This document shows, piece after piece, positions 1-12,814 of a stretch of DNA of 64,000 bases. Source of the DNA: Icerya purchasi. Taxonomy: Eukaryota; Arthropoda; Insecta; Hemiptera; Monophlebidae. The notes below the pieces were generated by a model that worked only from the letters and a program-made list of their open reading frames with translations, did not search any database and was not told the DNA's origin. The translations under genes were made by a program, and so were the position numbers. The stretch spans positions 554,674,826 through 554,738,825 of the forward strand of contig CM077115.1 of assembly GCA_039619475.1 (NCBI GenBank), given 5' to 3'. Position 1 is the stretch's first letter, and every line of letters begins with the position of its first letter.

Positions 1-1590
1 ACTCATCAATATTACTTTTTCACTCGCTTAATAAAGAGTTTAATATTAGAATGCTACTCTATAATAATTGTCCAACATTATCTGAATATTATTAATTTAA
101 ACTACTGTTTTAAATTAATAATATTATTTTTTCTCGCAATTTAAAAGAAATTATCGATTTACAAATTTGAAGCAAAATGTTTTTCATTGTTTTTGAAATA
201 AACTAAATTTTGTGTAAGCGTATGCCGGTATTTTAATCCATTTCTTGGTGAATACTTCAGGCGTGTCTTCCCTTTTTTTCGTATTACGTATAATTGTTTC
301 GATCGACTCTTTTTCATTTCATTCAGAATAACGAGTGACTTGTAAGTGGAGTAAAAAGTGAACAATTCGTAAGGTTGAGAATAAAAGTAACCCGAACACT
401 GAGCATGATCGACAGTGTATCGAATGCACCGACCAAAGAAATAATTACGTTCCTTTCTTGAATGTGTTACCAGGGAATGAAAAGGTGTGGTGTGTATAGA
501 GTTTCATTTATCAATGATAAATGTTAAAATGAAGATCAGTCAACCGGGTTCAATGCGAATAATATCGTCGATCGAAAGAAAAATTTCCAAAACTGCTAAA
601 TACAGTACACTTGTGATTTGAAATTGTTGCAATAATTTCATAATCGTTTGTTGATGGAGCATATAAAATTATTTGCGAAATCATTTTTGCTCCGTGATTA
701 AGAGAAATTCGTATTAAAGAATTTACGTATCCGTGCCTTTATAGTTAGTGGAAAATTAATTAAAGACCGTATTAAAAAAAAAAAACAAAAAAAAACAGAT
801 ACGCGTTGAAATAAAAATTAACGGTCCTGACACAGTTTATTCACAATTTTCCCCTCTTTCTATGTTTATAGTCTTTTCATACTTTGTTTAATGTTTAAAA
901 ATATAAAAGTAACTAATTTTGGCACTATGCCAAATCCGTTGCCGACTAACCAAAAAAAGCTGTTTTATTTCTTTACTCCCACAAATGAAACATTTTTCGG
1001 TAGCCGAGTGACGACGCCTCTTTAGAAAATGGTGCTTTTTTTTTGGTGTTTTTTTTTTTTTTTTGGTTTTAACGGACGAGACAAAATTGATCGTGAAACT
1101 TTCGCCTCCCACGCAGAAAATTAGAAAATTTTGTTATTATTCCCTAATAGCAATTATTTAATAAAGTTTGAGTCGATAAATTTAACTCTATTCGAAAAGA
1201 AAGAAAAAAATTAATTAAATTAAATAACGCAATACACGACGTGGTTTCAATGCTTTAAGTAGTATCTCTATGTTTATTAGCAATTTTTATCGGAACAGCA
1301 AATTAAATTTATCGTAAAAGATTTATAATGGAACAGTGAATAGAGTACACTGGTGCGATGCATAACCGAATCTAGGAGTGCTAGGGTAGGCTATAGTTTC
1401 GAGTCCCAGTCTTTAAGTGGCCTCGCACTCTCAAATAGAAAAAATTTAATTTTGCACATGCAAAATTTTCCTTTTCCAAAATATTCGATACTGTAAAAAT
1501 GCAAAATTTTGAATCCGTGTTTTTTTATCTTAAAAAGAATTCAGTTAATTTTTATATACGAAAAATGAATTTATGAGTTCATTAATAGAA
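1..1590. other. non-coding AT-rich stretch
   Basis: No gene is supported here. The short open frames are low-complexity or lysine-rich readings of A/T runs. A T-tract lies near 1038-1063, and a 9-bp-arm palindrome (TGCAAAATT type) lies near 1450-1471. Around 1422-1436 the bases TTTCGAGTCCC resemble a pol III B box, but no matching A box is found at the right distance, so no SINE is called. Confidence 0.5.
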
Positions 1591-1597
1591 TTATATA

Positions 1598-2226
1598 GGG
1601 GAAGGTGGGGTAGTTCCGGATGGCGGGTAACCGCGGACATTTAAATTTCTAAAAAACTAAACGCGTCGCGTATGTAAAGCTTTGTTCGTGAATATGCGTC
1701 TTCTAGAGTAGAAACAAATTCAGCTCAGTTGCGGCGTGGGCACGTAGTAAGTTAACCGTGAGAGTGTGTTTCATTCCCGCCCAAAAATCCTGACAAAGTC
1801 AATTGAAAATTTTTAAAAGCACAATACCTTAATGTGTTTAAAATTTTCTATCGTTTAATAATATTGTTGGAAATATAGTATAAATTTACCGGTTTTAATA
1901 GTATTTGTAACAATTCTGTTAACAATTTAAGAGATGTGTTTTAAAATGTCGTATGATAACGATCGGGTAGACATCTTAATGTGTTTTGAATTTTGCAATA
2001 TTATTTTAATAAACTTTGATTGTTCTGTCAATTTGCTTATTTATGGAAAATATTTTTGAAAGGGTGTTACTATTGTTTTGCAGAAAGACCTGAATTATGT
2101 CGAAAAATTTAAGGGAAGAACAAGTGAACGAGGAAAATGGGACGACTATGCTACCCGCCATTTATTGTATCGCCAAAAAAATATGACCAAAGTATACACC
2201 CATTATATTTCTTTAAAAAAAATGTG
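1598..2226 (+). mobile_element. possible pogo-like DNA transposon relic (5' end and N-terminal transposase piece)
   Basis: A G-rich terminus-like sequence (GGGGAAGGTGGGGTAG) follows TATA at 1594-1597, as expected for an element inserted at a TA dinucleotide. At 2081-2226 an open plus-strand frame carries TSERGKWDD followed by a helix-rich stretch. That resembles the N-terminal helix-turn-helix start of pogo/Tigger transposases, which usually begins with a KTxRGKW motif. No catalytic DDE domain follows and no matching right terminus was found, so this would be a 5' fragment. The TGTTTTGCAG just before 2081 also looks like a splice acceptor, so a host exon is an alternative. The call rests on one short motif. 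Confidence 0.33.
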
Positions 2227-3379
2227 ATACGATTATGTGATTGAAGAAGTTTCTAATTATTTTTTAAGTTCATAATAAAGACGTACTATTTTTTTTTGTT
2301 TATTAGTATTTTTATTTGCAATTTTTTTTTTTTAAGCGTCCGAGGCTACGCGATTTTCTCCTACTTTTTCTCTATAAAACTTTCTCTTTTTTCCCGAATA
2401 AACTGAATGCTATATAAAATGAATATTTATAGAAATTTTCTACGATAAATCGAATTTATTGCGTTAAAAGGAACGAGTTCTTTAACGTACGTATTGAATT
2501 GATATTATTTGGTACGTGAAAAAATGAGCTGTGTTTGGCGAAGATGCTAATTAGAGAATTGTTTTTTTTTTTGAACAGTTGTTTCTCTGCTGATCATTAT
2601 TAATTGCACATCCGCTTTCAGAAGTAATATTCCATGCAGGAGAAAATCACATTCCGTTTTACGTATTATTACCGGTGCTCAGTTCGAATCTTGGTGTACC
2701 TTAGTGGTTGTGTCCGTTCTTCTATTCAATTTCCATCGAAAATTTTGTTCATTCTCCGGAGCGGGACTACATTGGTGGATGTTTGGATTTAATGAGATTA
2801 AAAATATACTCGGGGTTTCGAAAGATCTACACACTAGCTTGCACAAAAAACTTTGAGCCGAAAATTCGGCGTGTCACTAATAAATTAAGAAAATATGTAA
2901 CGGAGAAAAAATGAAAAAGAGTGAACAACCGATTAGCGCTGAAAGACATCATGGAAAAAAATCGAACACGATCCAGTAAGGTTCAAGTAGCCAAATTGTC
3001 GCGAAACTCGGTCTTGTAATTAGTAAAGTCCGCATAAAATTGTAAAATATGTTAATTCGCCGCGCGTCAGCAATGAACACCGACAATTCGACAGCCGCAG
3101 CAGGATGACCCGTACTATTTTATATTATATTTGAAAGAAATCAGTTTGTATATTGGTAAATGTTATTCACTGTTTTTTCAGTGGTCGGTCGGTTAAGAAA
3201 AATTCGGTAGGCAGTAATGTAACACATTTTAAAAAGCAACTATACACATTTTTGAAAATCAGAAATAACAATGATATTTAATAATATAATACATCCGTGG
3301 TATTTACGAAACCGTGGCGGCATCCCTGAGGGCGTACACTAAACTAAACGATACACATATATATATAAATGATCAAGTC

Positions 3380-4590
3380 GGTTTTAGAGATAGGCTTTTG
3401 ATTAAACGCCCCTCCCTATTACTAATTCGAAACTTCTAAGTTCTTATCAACTTATTTCCGATAACTGGCGTTTCTCTCCTCGCAATATATTATCCTCGAT
3501 CTCTTCTCGCCTTTTGTCCTCCCTTTCACCAAATCACCTTACTTCACTTATAATTTCGTTGAAACTCTCCTCAGTTATTTCTCCCCTCGGACATTAAATC
3601 TCTTCCTCATCCTGCTGTTCAAAATGAATTCAATCACGTGTTATCCTTATACTTCCCTTCTCATACAATTATTTTCACGGATGGTTCGAAGTCTGGCCTT
3701 GGTGAGGTTGCATTCATTATCCCTGCGTTTACCTATTCTGAATCCTTTCGCGATTGCCCTCCTTTTCTTCTGTTTTTCTTTCCGAATCCACGGCTACCTT
3801 GCAGGAAGTCCTTTTTATATCCTCGACAAACAACATGTCTAGATTCCTCCTATCTTCGGACTACTCGAAAAGTGTTTTATCGGCTATCTCCTCTCCCTTT
3901 CCTACTCATGTCACTGATCCCATTATTCTCCATATTCGCTCCTTAATTTCTAATTTATTCGCATCCCGTTCTATTGTAATTGATCTACTATGGATTCCTG
4001 GTCATTATTCCTGGCAACGAGTTGATTAACTCGTTGTCACGTTTGGCGGCGATCAATAGTCTATCCTCATTAGTAGATTTCCTGCTCAAACTCTCTACTG
4101 TCTCTCTTATCGTTCCCATCACGATTGCTGTACCGAATTCTATCCTTCATTCTTTACCAATCCTCGATCTTTTTTTACCTTTCTACACAGCCCTTTCCTT
4201 CCTCTCTTCCCCGGTTTAATACCTTAGCTGTTCGATTATTTCCTCTATAGTTCGCCTGCGATTCAATCATGGTCTGCTCTTCCGGCTTCTCTTTTCCGCT
4301 TTTCTCTTGCTCAATCACCTTTGTGTTCTTATGACCCTCCAGAGTTCGATTACATTTGCGATGCGAATCACGTCTTGTATTCGAATGCTCCTTTATTTCC
4401 TCCTGTATTCTAATCTTCTGCGCCTTGGCCTCCCCACTCCTTACAGTGCCCACGCCATTCTTGCATTTCCCTCTCTCTCAATATAGTTCCTTTGTTAGCC
4501 TTCTTTATCTCCTCGATTTATAATCTTTTCCTTACATAATGTACAATTCTCTGCATTCGGTATGTTCCACTATTGACGTGCCCAAAAAAA
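3380..4590 (+). mobile_element. decayed LINE 3' end with RNase H domain
   Basis: Three plus-strand frames carry consecutive pieces of one RNase H domain. IIFTDGSKS at about 3668-3694 has the first catalytic Asp in its usual TDGS context. SDYSKSVLSAI near 3856-3888 is the SDS helix. LLWIPGH near 3986-4006, with PGNELINSLSRLA in the next frame at about 4010-4048, is the final WxPGHxxxxGNExxDxLA block. This order is typical of LINEs of the R1/I/Jockey groups that carry RNase H after the reverse transcriptase. At least two frameshifts separate the pieces, so it is dead. The CT-rich 3' part (4240-4580) ends in CGTGCCC plus a run of A, a 3' end shared with copies near 42885 and 52500. No reverse transcriptase core is recognisable upstream. 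Confidence 0.68.
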
Positions 4591-4599
4591 AAAATTAAA

Positions 4600-5640
4600 G
4601 AAAGAATTTGAAAGTTAGCTACTGCAGTTAAACATTTCGATCAAGTAGAAGAACCCGGTTTGCACATTGATAACTCAAAAGAATTACTACTGCACTGTGC
4701 GGAATAAATGAATTATGCAATAGCGAAGAAAATTAAAATCCCTTAACGGATTAACTGGCCAATTTGCCTTCAGTTCGTAGACCGATGTGCTTGTATTGTT
4801 AAAGCACCTGCCGATATCGTCAATTCAGCATAGACTGTGCTAAACTCAACCCAGTCTGCAAGTCGGAATGATTGAAGTTGCCGGTTTGCTTAATGCTTGT
4901 CCAAAAGGAGGATGCGTGAAATCGTTTTCATTAAAATGGCAGTTGCGCGTGGTGAAATCGAAAAAAATACACCCGTGAAATCTGCTATTTAGAAATTACA
5001 AAGTCTCCGAATATCCCGGCGGAAGGGGGGGGGCACCACAATAAAAATTGTATAAATATACATAGAAGAATTTTTTGTTTTTTTTATCGATCTCCATGCC
5101 GTTTTATATACCATTCGGTAAATTTTTTATTTTTAAAGTTATTCGAAATAGTGATACCCACGGAACACATAATGATCCAAACGAGAAATAGTCAAGGGCC
5201 AACTAATTACACATAAATCATAGGTTAAACGAGAAGAAGGGAGAACCTAGTACTTCGCGTCTAAAATGAGACTGCTGGACAATGTAGACGACACTACTTT
5301 ACCGCAATGTTTTTTCTTCAAACTTAACGGCACACGCGGCCACTTAGTTTTGCAGCAGCCGCTTAGCTGTTACAAATTAGAACGAAAAATTAGAATAAAC
5401 TTTTTCTTCTATTGTTTTCAGTTTATATTTGAGCTTATTTAGAACTTTATGAATTTCACATAATACTGAAGTACGGGGCATTGGCCACCGAAAGTTTTTT
5501 ATCCGCGTTACTTTATTAAAATTATATACGCGTATTCCGCTCGACAGTTGTTCGACGATCTACATGGAAAAAAAGTAAAAAGATGCATACTTTTTTTATG
5601 TTTGCCTATCATCGATAGCGAAAAGTCGTGATAATTTGTT
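4600..5640. other. no gene recognised
   Basis: AT-rich sequence with a short G run at 5024-5032 and nothing coding or repetitive that I can support. Confidence 0.45.
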
Positions 5641-5651
5641 GAAAACTTTCA

Positions 5652-5692
5652 GTGCGTTGAGTGTTCGAGTTTTACTTGAACACTCAACGCAC
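5652..5692. repeat. perfect 15-bp hairpin
   Basis: GTGCGTTGAGTGTTC at 5652-5666 is followed by its exact reverse complement at 5678-5692 with an 11-base loop. The loop can add AGT/ACT pairs next to one mismatch. In AT-rich DNA a GC-balanced perfect stem of this length is unlikely by chance. It could be a small foldback element, a transposon terminus pair or a structured RNA; nothing adjacent decides between these. Confidence 0.8.
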
Positions 5693-6483
5693 AGCTAATC
5701 AGCTAACCCGAGCTGGCTATGTCTACGTAGATGATAGTTGTAATGTATAGCAGTGGGTATGTATGTAGGGGAGTGTTCACGTTTTCAGTCCTAATAATAG
5801 TGTATACATTTTAGAGACACTTTATGAGCATACACATGTTCACATGGTATTCGTCGTTACCGCATGCGGAAGAGATAAAATAGTGTCGCTGGGGGGGGCG
5901 CCGTCCGTCTCTTTTGATATTTTCCAATTTCGTATAAGAGTGAAATGGTTTATTCTTAAACACTTTTTCTTTTCCCCGCGAGTTCTTGAGTTCCTCGCAA
6001 CGTGTTCATCGGAAGGGATCTAAAAAAATGCTTCTTAGAAGTGTACAAATTAACGCTTAAACGATTCAAACATAAAGTAAATAGGGAATTCCGCCTGTCT
6101 GCATTATCCGCTTTCTCCACTTTATTCCGAGCCATACGAGTAGTTTCGCAATTTGAAAAAAACAAAACAAAACAAAAAAACCGCTATAATCAATTTAGAA
6201 GTATTATAATGAAAGCATCAGACAAAGCTGAACACGAAGGAACATCACGCTGTAATTTTTAGAATTTCATATGTATATAATGTACAGAATGTGAGACGAT
6301 TCGGAGGAAAAAATATCAAATATAATTTGTGATAACTTTGCATTGGTTAACATATAAATTTGAAAGGTATCCCATTTTTCGAAAGTCTTACTTATCCGAC
6401 TCTTTTCTATATTATTGTTTAAAGCAGTAATGAAAATAAAAAAGGAGAAAAAAAGAATGCCAGCAAAAGTTTATTGTTGTACT

Positions 6484-6600
6484 GTATTTATTGTATTTAT
6501 TGTATTTATTGAATTTATTTATTTTTATTGTATTTATTGTATTTATTGCTTTTTATTGTATTTATTTATTTTTATTGTATTTATTGTTGTATTGTATTAA
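6484..6600. repeat. TTTATTGTA-type minisatellite
   Basis: Roughly 9-base units of TGTATTTAT are repeated with drift. The open frame across it (F/I/Y/V only) is a by-product of the repeat, not a protein. Confidence 0.85.
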
Positions 6601-6609
6601 TTGTTGCAT

Positions 6610-9550
6610 TGTATTATCTGTTTTTATTTACTGAATTTTTAGCTTTACAAATTATTTTCGTATACTTATTTACTTTTTCGGTTCATTAGATAAAAATTTA
6701 ATGGACTGTACTAATTACGGAGGAAACATTTTTGGTAATTAATCTGTGCGTTTTTCTAGATATACATTTTTTATTTATCACACGAGGAAGTTGATTTGTG
6801 TTTTACGTTAATCATTAGTGTATTTTTGACTAATGCAGGAATGTGTCAACACCTTTTTGCGTGTACACTTCGACCGCTGCACGAAGGTTATCGCAACAAA
6901 GATAACCTGTCGTGTGGTAACGCTCCATCTGTTAATAGTCCACCGCACCTGGAAGTTTTCGAACATCTATCAAACACCGCACTGAACCTTGACCCGTCTC
7001 TCATTTTCACCTAGTTACCTTTTTACTTCTCGCACACGCTCAACACTTTACGCAACGGTACCTGAAAAATGCTCCCTTCTTCATGACCGTTTCTTCCCCT
7101 CTTCTTTTTTCTTGTCCTTTATTTTCCATAACGCTAGGCTTGCCGTGTAGATTCATCCACCAATCGTGTAAATTATATTCGCTACATCGAAAGCAACGTA
7201 TAAAATTTTAAGCAGCCCTGAAAGGCGAATCACTGTAAAATGGAAATTACATCAAATCAGATTATATCGTAACGAAGATAGGTACGCTGATAAAGACTTG
7301 AAATGGTAAGCCAAAGCGCGATCGAATAACACATTTTTGAGAAGACTAGAATACAAACGACCCTTTTGATATTCTCGATTATATGCGAAATTTGACGTAA
7401 AAATACAATTTTTTCAAAATAAGAGGATTAAATATGTAACTTTACTATTCTTTCTACACACTCATCCGGTAATTCTTCTCTGTATTCAATCCATACAGAT
7501 GGATTGACACTCATGCAGGATGGACAATGAGATGACGCATTTTCTAGTCTCGCGTCTGCTTCCTTTTCTAAAATCCCAAGTTCGAATATACTTTTTCTCT
7601 TTGCGAAAAAAATCCGTTTATGGATTCCACCGCTTCTTTGTTTTGACTCTTCCGAATAAATTACTTTTCTAATCTTCCCAACTATACTCCTACGATTTTC
7701 AAACGGACATTCTGCTATCATTCTTATTATTCATACACGCCTCAACCATGTTCTATTTCTTACCGCATTCATTTTTGCGCCTGTAACATCTTCTCCATTT
7801 TATGTCCCCTTTATTCGAACGATGAAGTTCCCTGTAACATCAACTATATGTTCGCTTTGAATGTTCATGTCAGCTAAACGTTCTAATTTCCGTATTTTCA
7901 TAAAATTTAAACTTTATTATTCTCCTTTGCTCGTCATTCCTCCTCTTAGTTTCTTTATTCTACCAATCTCTCTAATCGAATTGCTATCTGATTCTCTCGC
8001 CATCGTATGGTTTCTAGGCAAGAGTTTTCTGTTAATATGTTTAAAAAAAAAAAAAGAAAGATTAAGTGCGGTCGTGAAAAACTTCTAAAAGAAAAGATCG
8101 AGAATTTGCGATTGAACAGACTACGGTAGCTGAGACAATCGGACAAACGTGTACTCAATCCAGAGGATATCGCATAAAATAGGTAACTTCGATGATAAAA
8201 ATTCTTGCTAATTCAGCTGCTAAGAATGTATGAATACTCGTAATCAACAGAGTTTCCGTTAACTACGGTGAAAATGCTTTCATTCCAACACGGAACTAAT
8301 ATATGTATAGAAAGCCTGCTCGATATAAGGATGAAAAATTTTAAGTTCGATGATGTCACTAGTAAGGAACCGTTTTTTTAACCTAAACCCTGGTAATTAT
8401 ATAAATTCGGGAAAACCGCACAGAGCCCTGAACGAAAATAAATCATATTTCTAAATGGCACACTTATTCATTTTCTTTTTTAGCTTTTTTCTATTTTCAA
8501 TATTAATTTAAAAAACCGATTCTACTTCTAGCACCTATTTAAACTTTTTGAGATTGCCATAATTACGTTTTATAATGTACTGGCGTTCACTTCGTTACAA
8601 TTTGACAGTTATTTGCGATGGAATCAATATTGTGAATTCACACAGTTGCCGCTCCTCGGTGACATATTCAAATTCGAAAACAAATGAAGCAGAAATAACT
8701 TCAAATATGTATGTAGTAGTGTAGAAAAAGTAAAATTGTTAAATACGCAATTAATCTCACGCAAATGCGTGTGATTTTGATATTTTAATTAACGCGACCG
8801 TAATATCTTTCGGTTCTGTTGAGATGGAAATTATTACTTTAACGAAAAATCAAAAATTGAGTATTCGGTAAGCGAAAAAAAAAAAAAAAAAATGAACAAT
8901 AATTATTTAGAAAGTGTTTTAATTATTTAAAAATATGCACCCTCGCCCATCATCGGTAAATTCTCTTCCAAAGTGAAAATAAGGCAATATTATTTCATTT
9001 ACTTATTAAATTCGTTTAAGTTTTATAATTATATTTAAATCCGCAATTAAATGAAACATCGTAGCTTATTATTTTGATGTTCGTAAATATAGTGTGCACA
9101 GTAAAATTATTATATTTGCTCGCTTATATGTCTAAACATTAGGATCCGATTAACAGAAATAAATCCGTCACTAAAATTAAACGACACAATCAATTATCGG
9201 AAGATTTTTTGACACATGAACCTGCTCACCAATAGTTACTTTCATCGCGCAAAAAAATGACAAATAAGAAGGTGTGTAATTTTATCCGGTGATTTTTAAT
9301 TGACGCGCGATGGAAATAACACTAAAATGTCGCATAAGAGTACCTCAATGAAATAAGCTCGGCTTAACAAGTACTCAAAAAATAAATAAACGTTGAAAAT
9401 TAATATTTAGCCGCGTTTATTGTTGTGTCGTCATCAAAGTATGAAATGAAATACAAATAAATCTTCACTGACAATCTTAATTTATAAATCAATATCTAAA
9501 AGTTATCTCTATTTTGCAATACGGATTAGATTAACAAATTAAGGTTTATT
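6610..9550. other. no gene recognised; one unexplained minus-strand frame
   Basis: Mostly AT-rich, with a CT-rich part at 7040-8000. The minus-strand frame 7721-7428 (97 codons) has mixed, non-repetitive composition with a CPSC motif and could be a transposon remnant, but I recognise no family. GGTTATC/GATAACC near 6882-6903 is a 7-bp stem, not significant. A-runs lie at 8041-8055 and 8876-8891. Confidence 0.4.
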
Positions 9551-9568
9551 TCAGTTATTACTGAGGTG

Positions 9569-9855
9569 GGATAGCGCGGTAGCCTAGTGGTTAAGGTGAT
9601 TGGCTACTAAATCAGAGGTGCCATATTGAGACTTGTTTCGTTCCGGATCGGAATTGCTCCCCCAGGTTTACTGAGCCTGACATAATTGGGTACCGGGAGA
9701 AATCTCGGAAAGTAAAGGCGGCCGAAAGAAAGGAACTCGCCCGAATGTTCTTATCAGATCCATTAGGCTTAGTTCACTATGAAAAGTTTAATTCCACAAT
9801 CTTCAACGCCCTGCTATAAGGTGTATGGGACTTACTTTACTTTACTTTGCTTTAC
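9569..9855 (+). mobile_element. tRNA-related SINE with target-site duplication
   Basis: The head reads GCGGTAGCCTAGTGGTTAAGG at 9576-9596, a good pol III A box in a tRNA-like context. A weaker B-box-like GCCATATTGAGAC lies about 40 bases on. The body is followed by a CTTTA-repeat tail ending near 9855. The 11-base sequence TTACTGAGGTG occurs at 9558-9568 and again at 9856-9866, an exact target-site duplication that fixes both ends. Length is about 287 bp. Transcription would be by RNA polymerase III from the internal boxes, with mobilisation by a partner LINE. The intact duplication suggests a fairly recent insertion. Confidence 0.82.
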
Positions 9856-9869
9856 TTACTGAGGTGTAG

Positions 9870-11270
9870 ATGGTCATTTCCGAGGGGATAAAGTTCGACT
9901 TTCCAACTGTCCACTAAAAACGTGTATTTCTCGAGTCCCCTGTTAGATTAACGTATAAAGCGATGTATGTACTTATTTTTCGGTGGTGGTAGATCGTTAT
10001 TGGACGGGCTTAAATTAGAGCTGGAAATAATTTCGGAAATAACTATTTCTTTATTTATTACAATTACTGTGTCTCATGATCTGTTAAGAGCGCCATTATA
10101 ATTACCAGTAAACGTAATTGGAAACTGTGCTAATTATTTTAAATTCCATATGTGGCCGCGGATTACGATCCGGGGGCGAGAACAGAATAGGATACTCAGA
10201 TAAAATCTACGTGTTTAATTAATGCTTAAAGAGCGTCTGATTGTGAGTAGGATGTGCTATTGTTAGAATCAGCCAAGTTTGCGTTTACGAATTTATAGTT
10301 TGCGAAACTTTTTATCGAAACCGCTATCCACATTTATCGCTGAAACAAACGTCATTGTTTACTTTAATTAATACTTCCGTTCATAACACTATGCCAACAC
10401 GTACAGAGATATCCTATTTACTAAAATTACAAAACTGCTAAAGTATACTTGTAATTACAAATGATAAATCATAACAAAATTACTTACCTGCAATAATATC
10501 GTTTTCTCGTGCAGCCCGTTATCAGCTAAATTCTTCACTGATAATCATTTACATCCGACAACATTACTACTACATGCAAGTGCACATTGTTGCATAAAAT
10601 TTCCCGCTGTTCGTTAAATTCGTAATTTTTAATGTTTTACTACGTCAAATATTCCAGTAATCTTTTCCTACTTATTTTGGACGTCTAGTCGTAGCGCGTT
10701 TCACTGGCGATCTTTTATCATACTGAAATGAAAGAAATAAGGAAAAAAAACGTGTAAATTTTAAACAAAACGTCGCATTATAAATGTAATAGCGATAGTC
10801 ATAGTAAAGATAAAAAAGGAAAAATAACCAATTTCACTGGAAAAGTAGGAATTCGCCGGAAAAATAATGTTAAAATGATTAAAAGAATCCTATAAAAACG
10901 GGTATCTAACATATATATATATATATAATACACACAGTATCGGATTTTTAAATGCATCTGAGGTTTTAACCACTTTCGACACTGTTAATTTTGCAATCTA
11001 ACGACGTTTTATTTTAATTAACCGAACGAGATAGTTTCGCAGTCCACCGAACTAATTTATTATCGTACGAACTAGCCGAAGTCAATACAAGGGCAGATGG
11101 AACCTGTGAATTTTTGTACCCGACGACGAATTTCGTACGTGATCTCCTTTTCCTTCGTCAGAGCTAAAGAATAAGAGACGAAACTGCATTAGCCTTAAGC
11201 CTGCACAGTAAATGCGAATTAATTTTCGTTATTAAAGCTCGTCTAATTGAATGAGATTTGTTGAAGTCCG
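9870..11270. other. no gene recognised
   Basis: AT-rich non-coding sequence with a short (TA)n tract at 10911-10927. No frame or repeat that I can support. Confidence 0.45.
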
Positions 11271-11276
11271 CGGTTA

Positions 11277-11701
11277 GAAATTTCAGTGTCGGCTGTGTCT
11301 CGCGGAAGTCGGATCTGTTGATGAAGCAAAGTGACTGCCATACATCATTACGAAAATGAAGGAAACTTTTTAGAAATATCCAAAAATGCTTCCTGGAAAT
11401 TTAAAAATATATGATGCCATTAATTCATTAGTACTACTGCTTTGTCTTTTCTAGTTATGCCGGTAAAGTTGGCGACGGCCAATTGGCAACCTGCGTTTTT
11501 TGTGGATAAATCAACTGTTAATCGCGACTTTTTTCGGATTGGGAAAAACAGTGCTAATGAATTAATGGCATCGCGTACTTGAAATTTCCAGGAAGCAATT
11601 TTGGACATTTCTCCTACTTACCGACCGGAAGTTCTCTTCATTCTCGTAATGGTGTATAGCAGTCACACTTGGCTTCATCAACAAGTTACACTGAAATTGA
11701 A
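11277..11701. repeat. foldback element with about 120-150-bp inverted arms
   Basis: The left arm (about 11315-11434) and right arm (about 11551-11685) are imperfect reverse complements. Matching blocks include TGTTGATGAAGC against GCTTCATCAACA, AATTTCCAGGAAGC against GCTTCCTGGAAATTT, and AATGAATTAATGGCAT against ATGCCATTAATTCATT. Further out, AAATTTCAGTGTC at 11278-11290 pairs with ACACTGAAATT at about 11688-11698, with extra bases in the left arm. The loop is about 116 bases. This is a foldback MITE or an inverted duplication; no target-site duplication was identified. Two minus-strand frames (61 and 73 codons) run through it but match no family I know. Confidence 0.75.
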
Positions 11702-12541
11702 TATTATTTTTCAAATAATTTCCCAACTGAGAGAGAGAGAGCAGTTTGATTACAAATTGGTGATTAAAGAGTACTCTGTGCACTAGAAATATATTTCCGC
11801 TTCTTCGTATTGTTCTATGACTCAGGCAGCCATGTACCGTTTAATGTGTCATGGGAGATTAGCTGCTATGAGAGTAGTGTTTTATCACGCGGTTTGTTTA
11901 CATACTTAAATCGATAACCAGCGTATCTGTTACGTCACGAATGAAACACAAACTGAAAAAGTAGTTCGTTGATGGAAATAATATTTATCAGTTGAACCGT
12001 GTGAACGAAATAAAATAAAAACCCGCCATTTCCTCTTTTCACCTTTTTTTCTCTCGATATTTTATAAAATACCACATATTTTCGCATTGTATAGTAAATA
12101 ATGGCTTCAGCAACAAATGAAGTTAATCGTCTCTCTTTCGCTACCATTTTGTTTTTCAACGAGAAATTTAAAGTTTTAGACACGCATGATGTGCGTGTCG
12201 CAGATTCTGTTTAATTCAAAAGGAAAGACATTTTCGGTTCTAAATTTTGTTTATTTCATACCTTTGTATTTTCACACTGATTTCATAATTACGCGTCCGA
12301 AACAGAGTACTAAAAAATGAAGGCAACAGAATGTATTAATATATTCTTTTAGGTCAATATTTGCGTTATTCGAAATACACGTTCTTTTTTTTTTTTTTTT
12401 AATATTTTCGATTTAACGGATATGTATGTAGTCTTTTGTTAATGTCCTGTCTAAATTCCAATAAATTTTTTCGCGATCGTTTTGCGAATTTGTAAAAAGC
12501 TATTGGAAATGTGTAAACAAAGTAAAAATGAGAAATTAACG
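11702..12541. other. no gene recognised
   Basis: Short GA repeat at 11730-11741 and a T-run at 12384-12401. The 82-codon minus-strand frame has no recognisable motif and is probably chance. Confidence 0.45.
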
Positions 12542-12549
12542 ATTGTGGT

Positions 12550-12803
12550 CAAGGGCGTGGCCAGCCGATGAGCCACGGTGGGGCAAGATGAGTTGCCAGC
12601 CGCCAGGAGGGGGGCAAGATGATAGAAAGAGGATATGAGTTATAGGAAAAATAAAATTTATAAGTTGTAAAGGCTTAATATTTTATTAAACAAGCATAAA
12701 ATCTTAATTAAAACATAATAAATACTCATCAGTGCCAGTTGATTAAAAAGTTTCATGGCTCCAGGGGGAGGGGGGCAGTTGCCCTCCGCTGGCGACGCCC
12801 ATG
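12550..12803. mobile_element. hAT-type MITE, copy 1 of family A
   Basis: The element starts CAAGGGCGTGGCC and ends GGCGACGCCCATG, giving short terminal inverted repeats (the reverse complement of the end is CATGGGCGTCGCC). It is bordered by an exact 8-bp direct repeat ATTGTGGT at 12542-12549 and 12804-12811, the target-site length of hAT transposons. At 254 bp with no coding capacity it is a non-autonomous deletion derivative. It is homologous to 20008-20295 over both ends and an internal block containing GTAAAGGCTTAATATTTTAT. Confidence 0.85.
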
Positions 12804-12814
12804 ATTGTGGTCAT

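Noticed and set aside
2640..2720. tRNA-like SINE from CAGTTCGAATCTT and TTAGTGGTT
   Set aside because: The B-like box precedes the A-like box, the wrong order for a pol III promoter.
6415..6600. 61-codon hydrophobic protein
   Set aside because: The sequence is a translated TTTATTGTA minisatellite.
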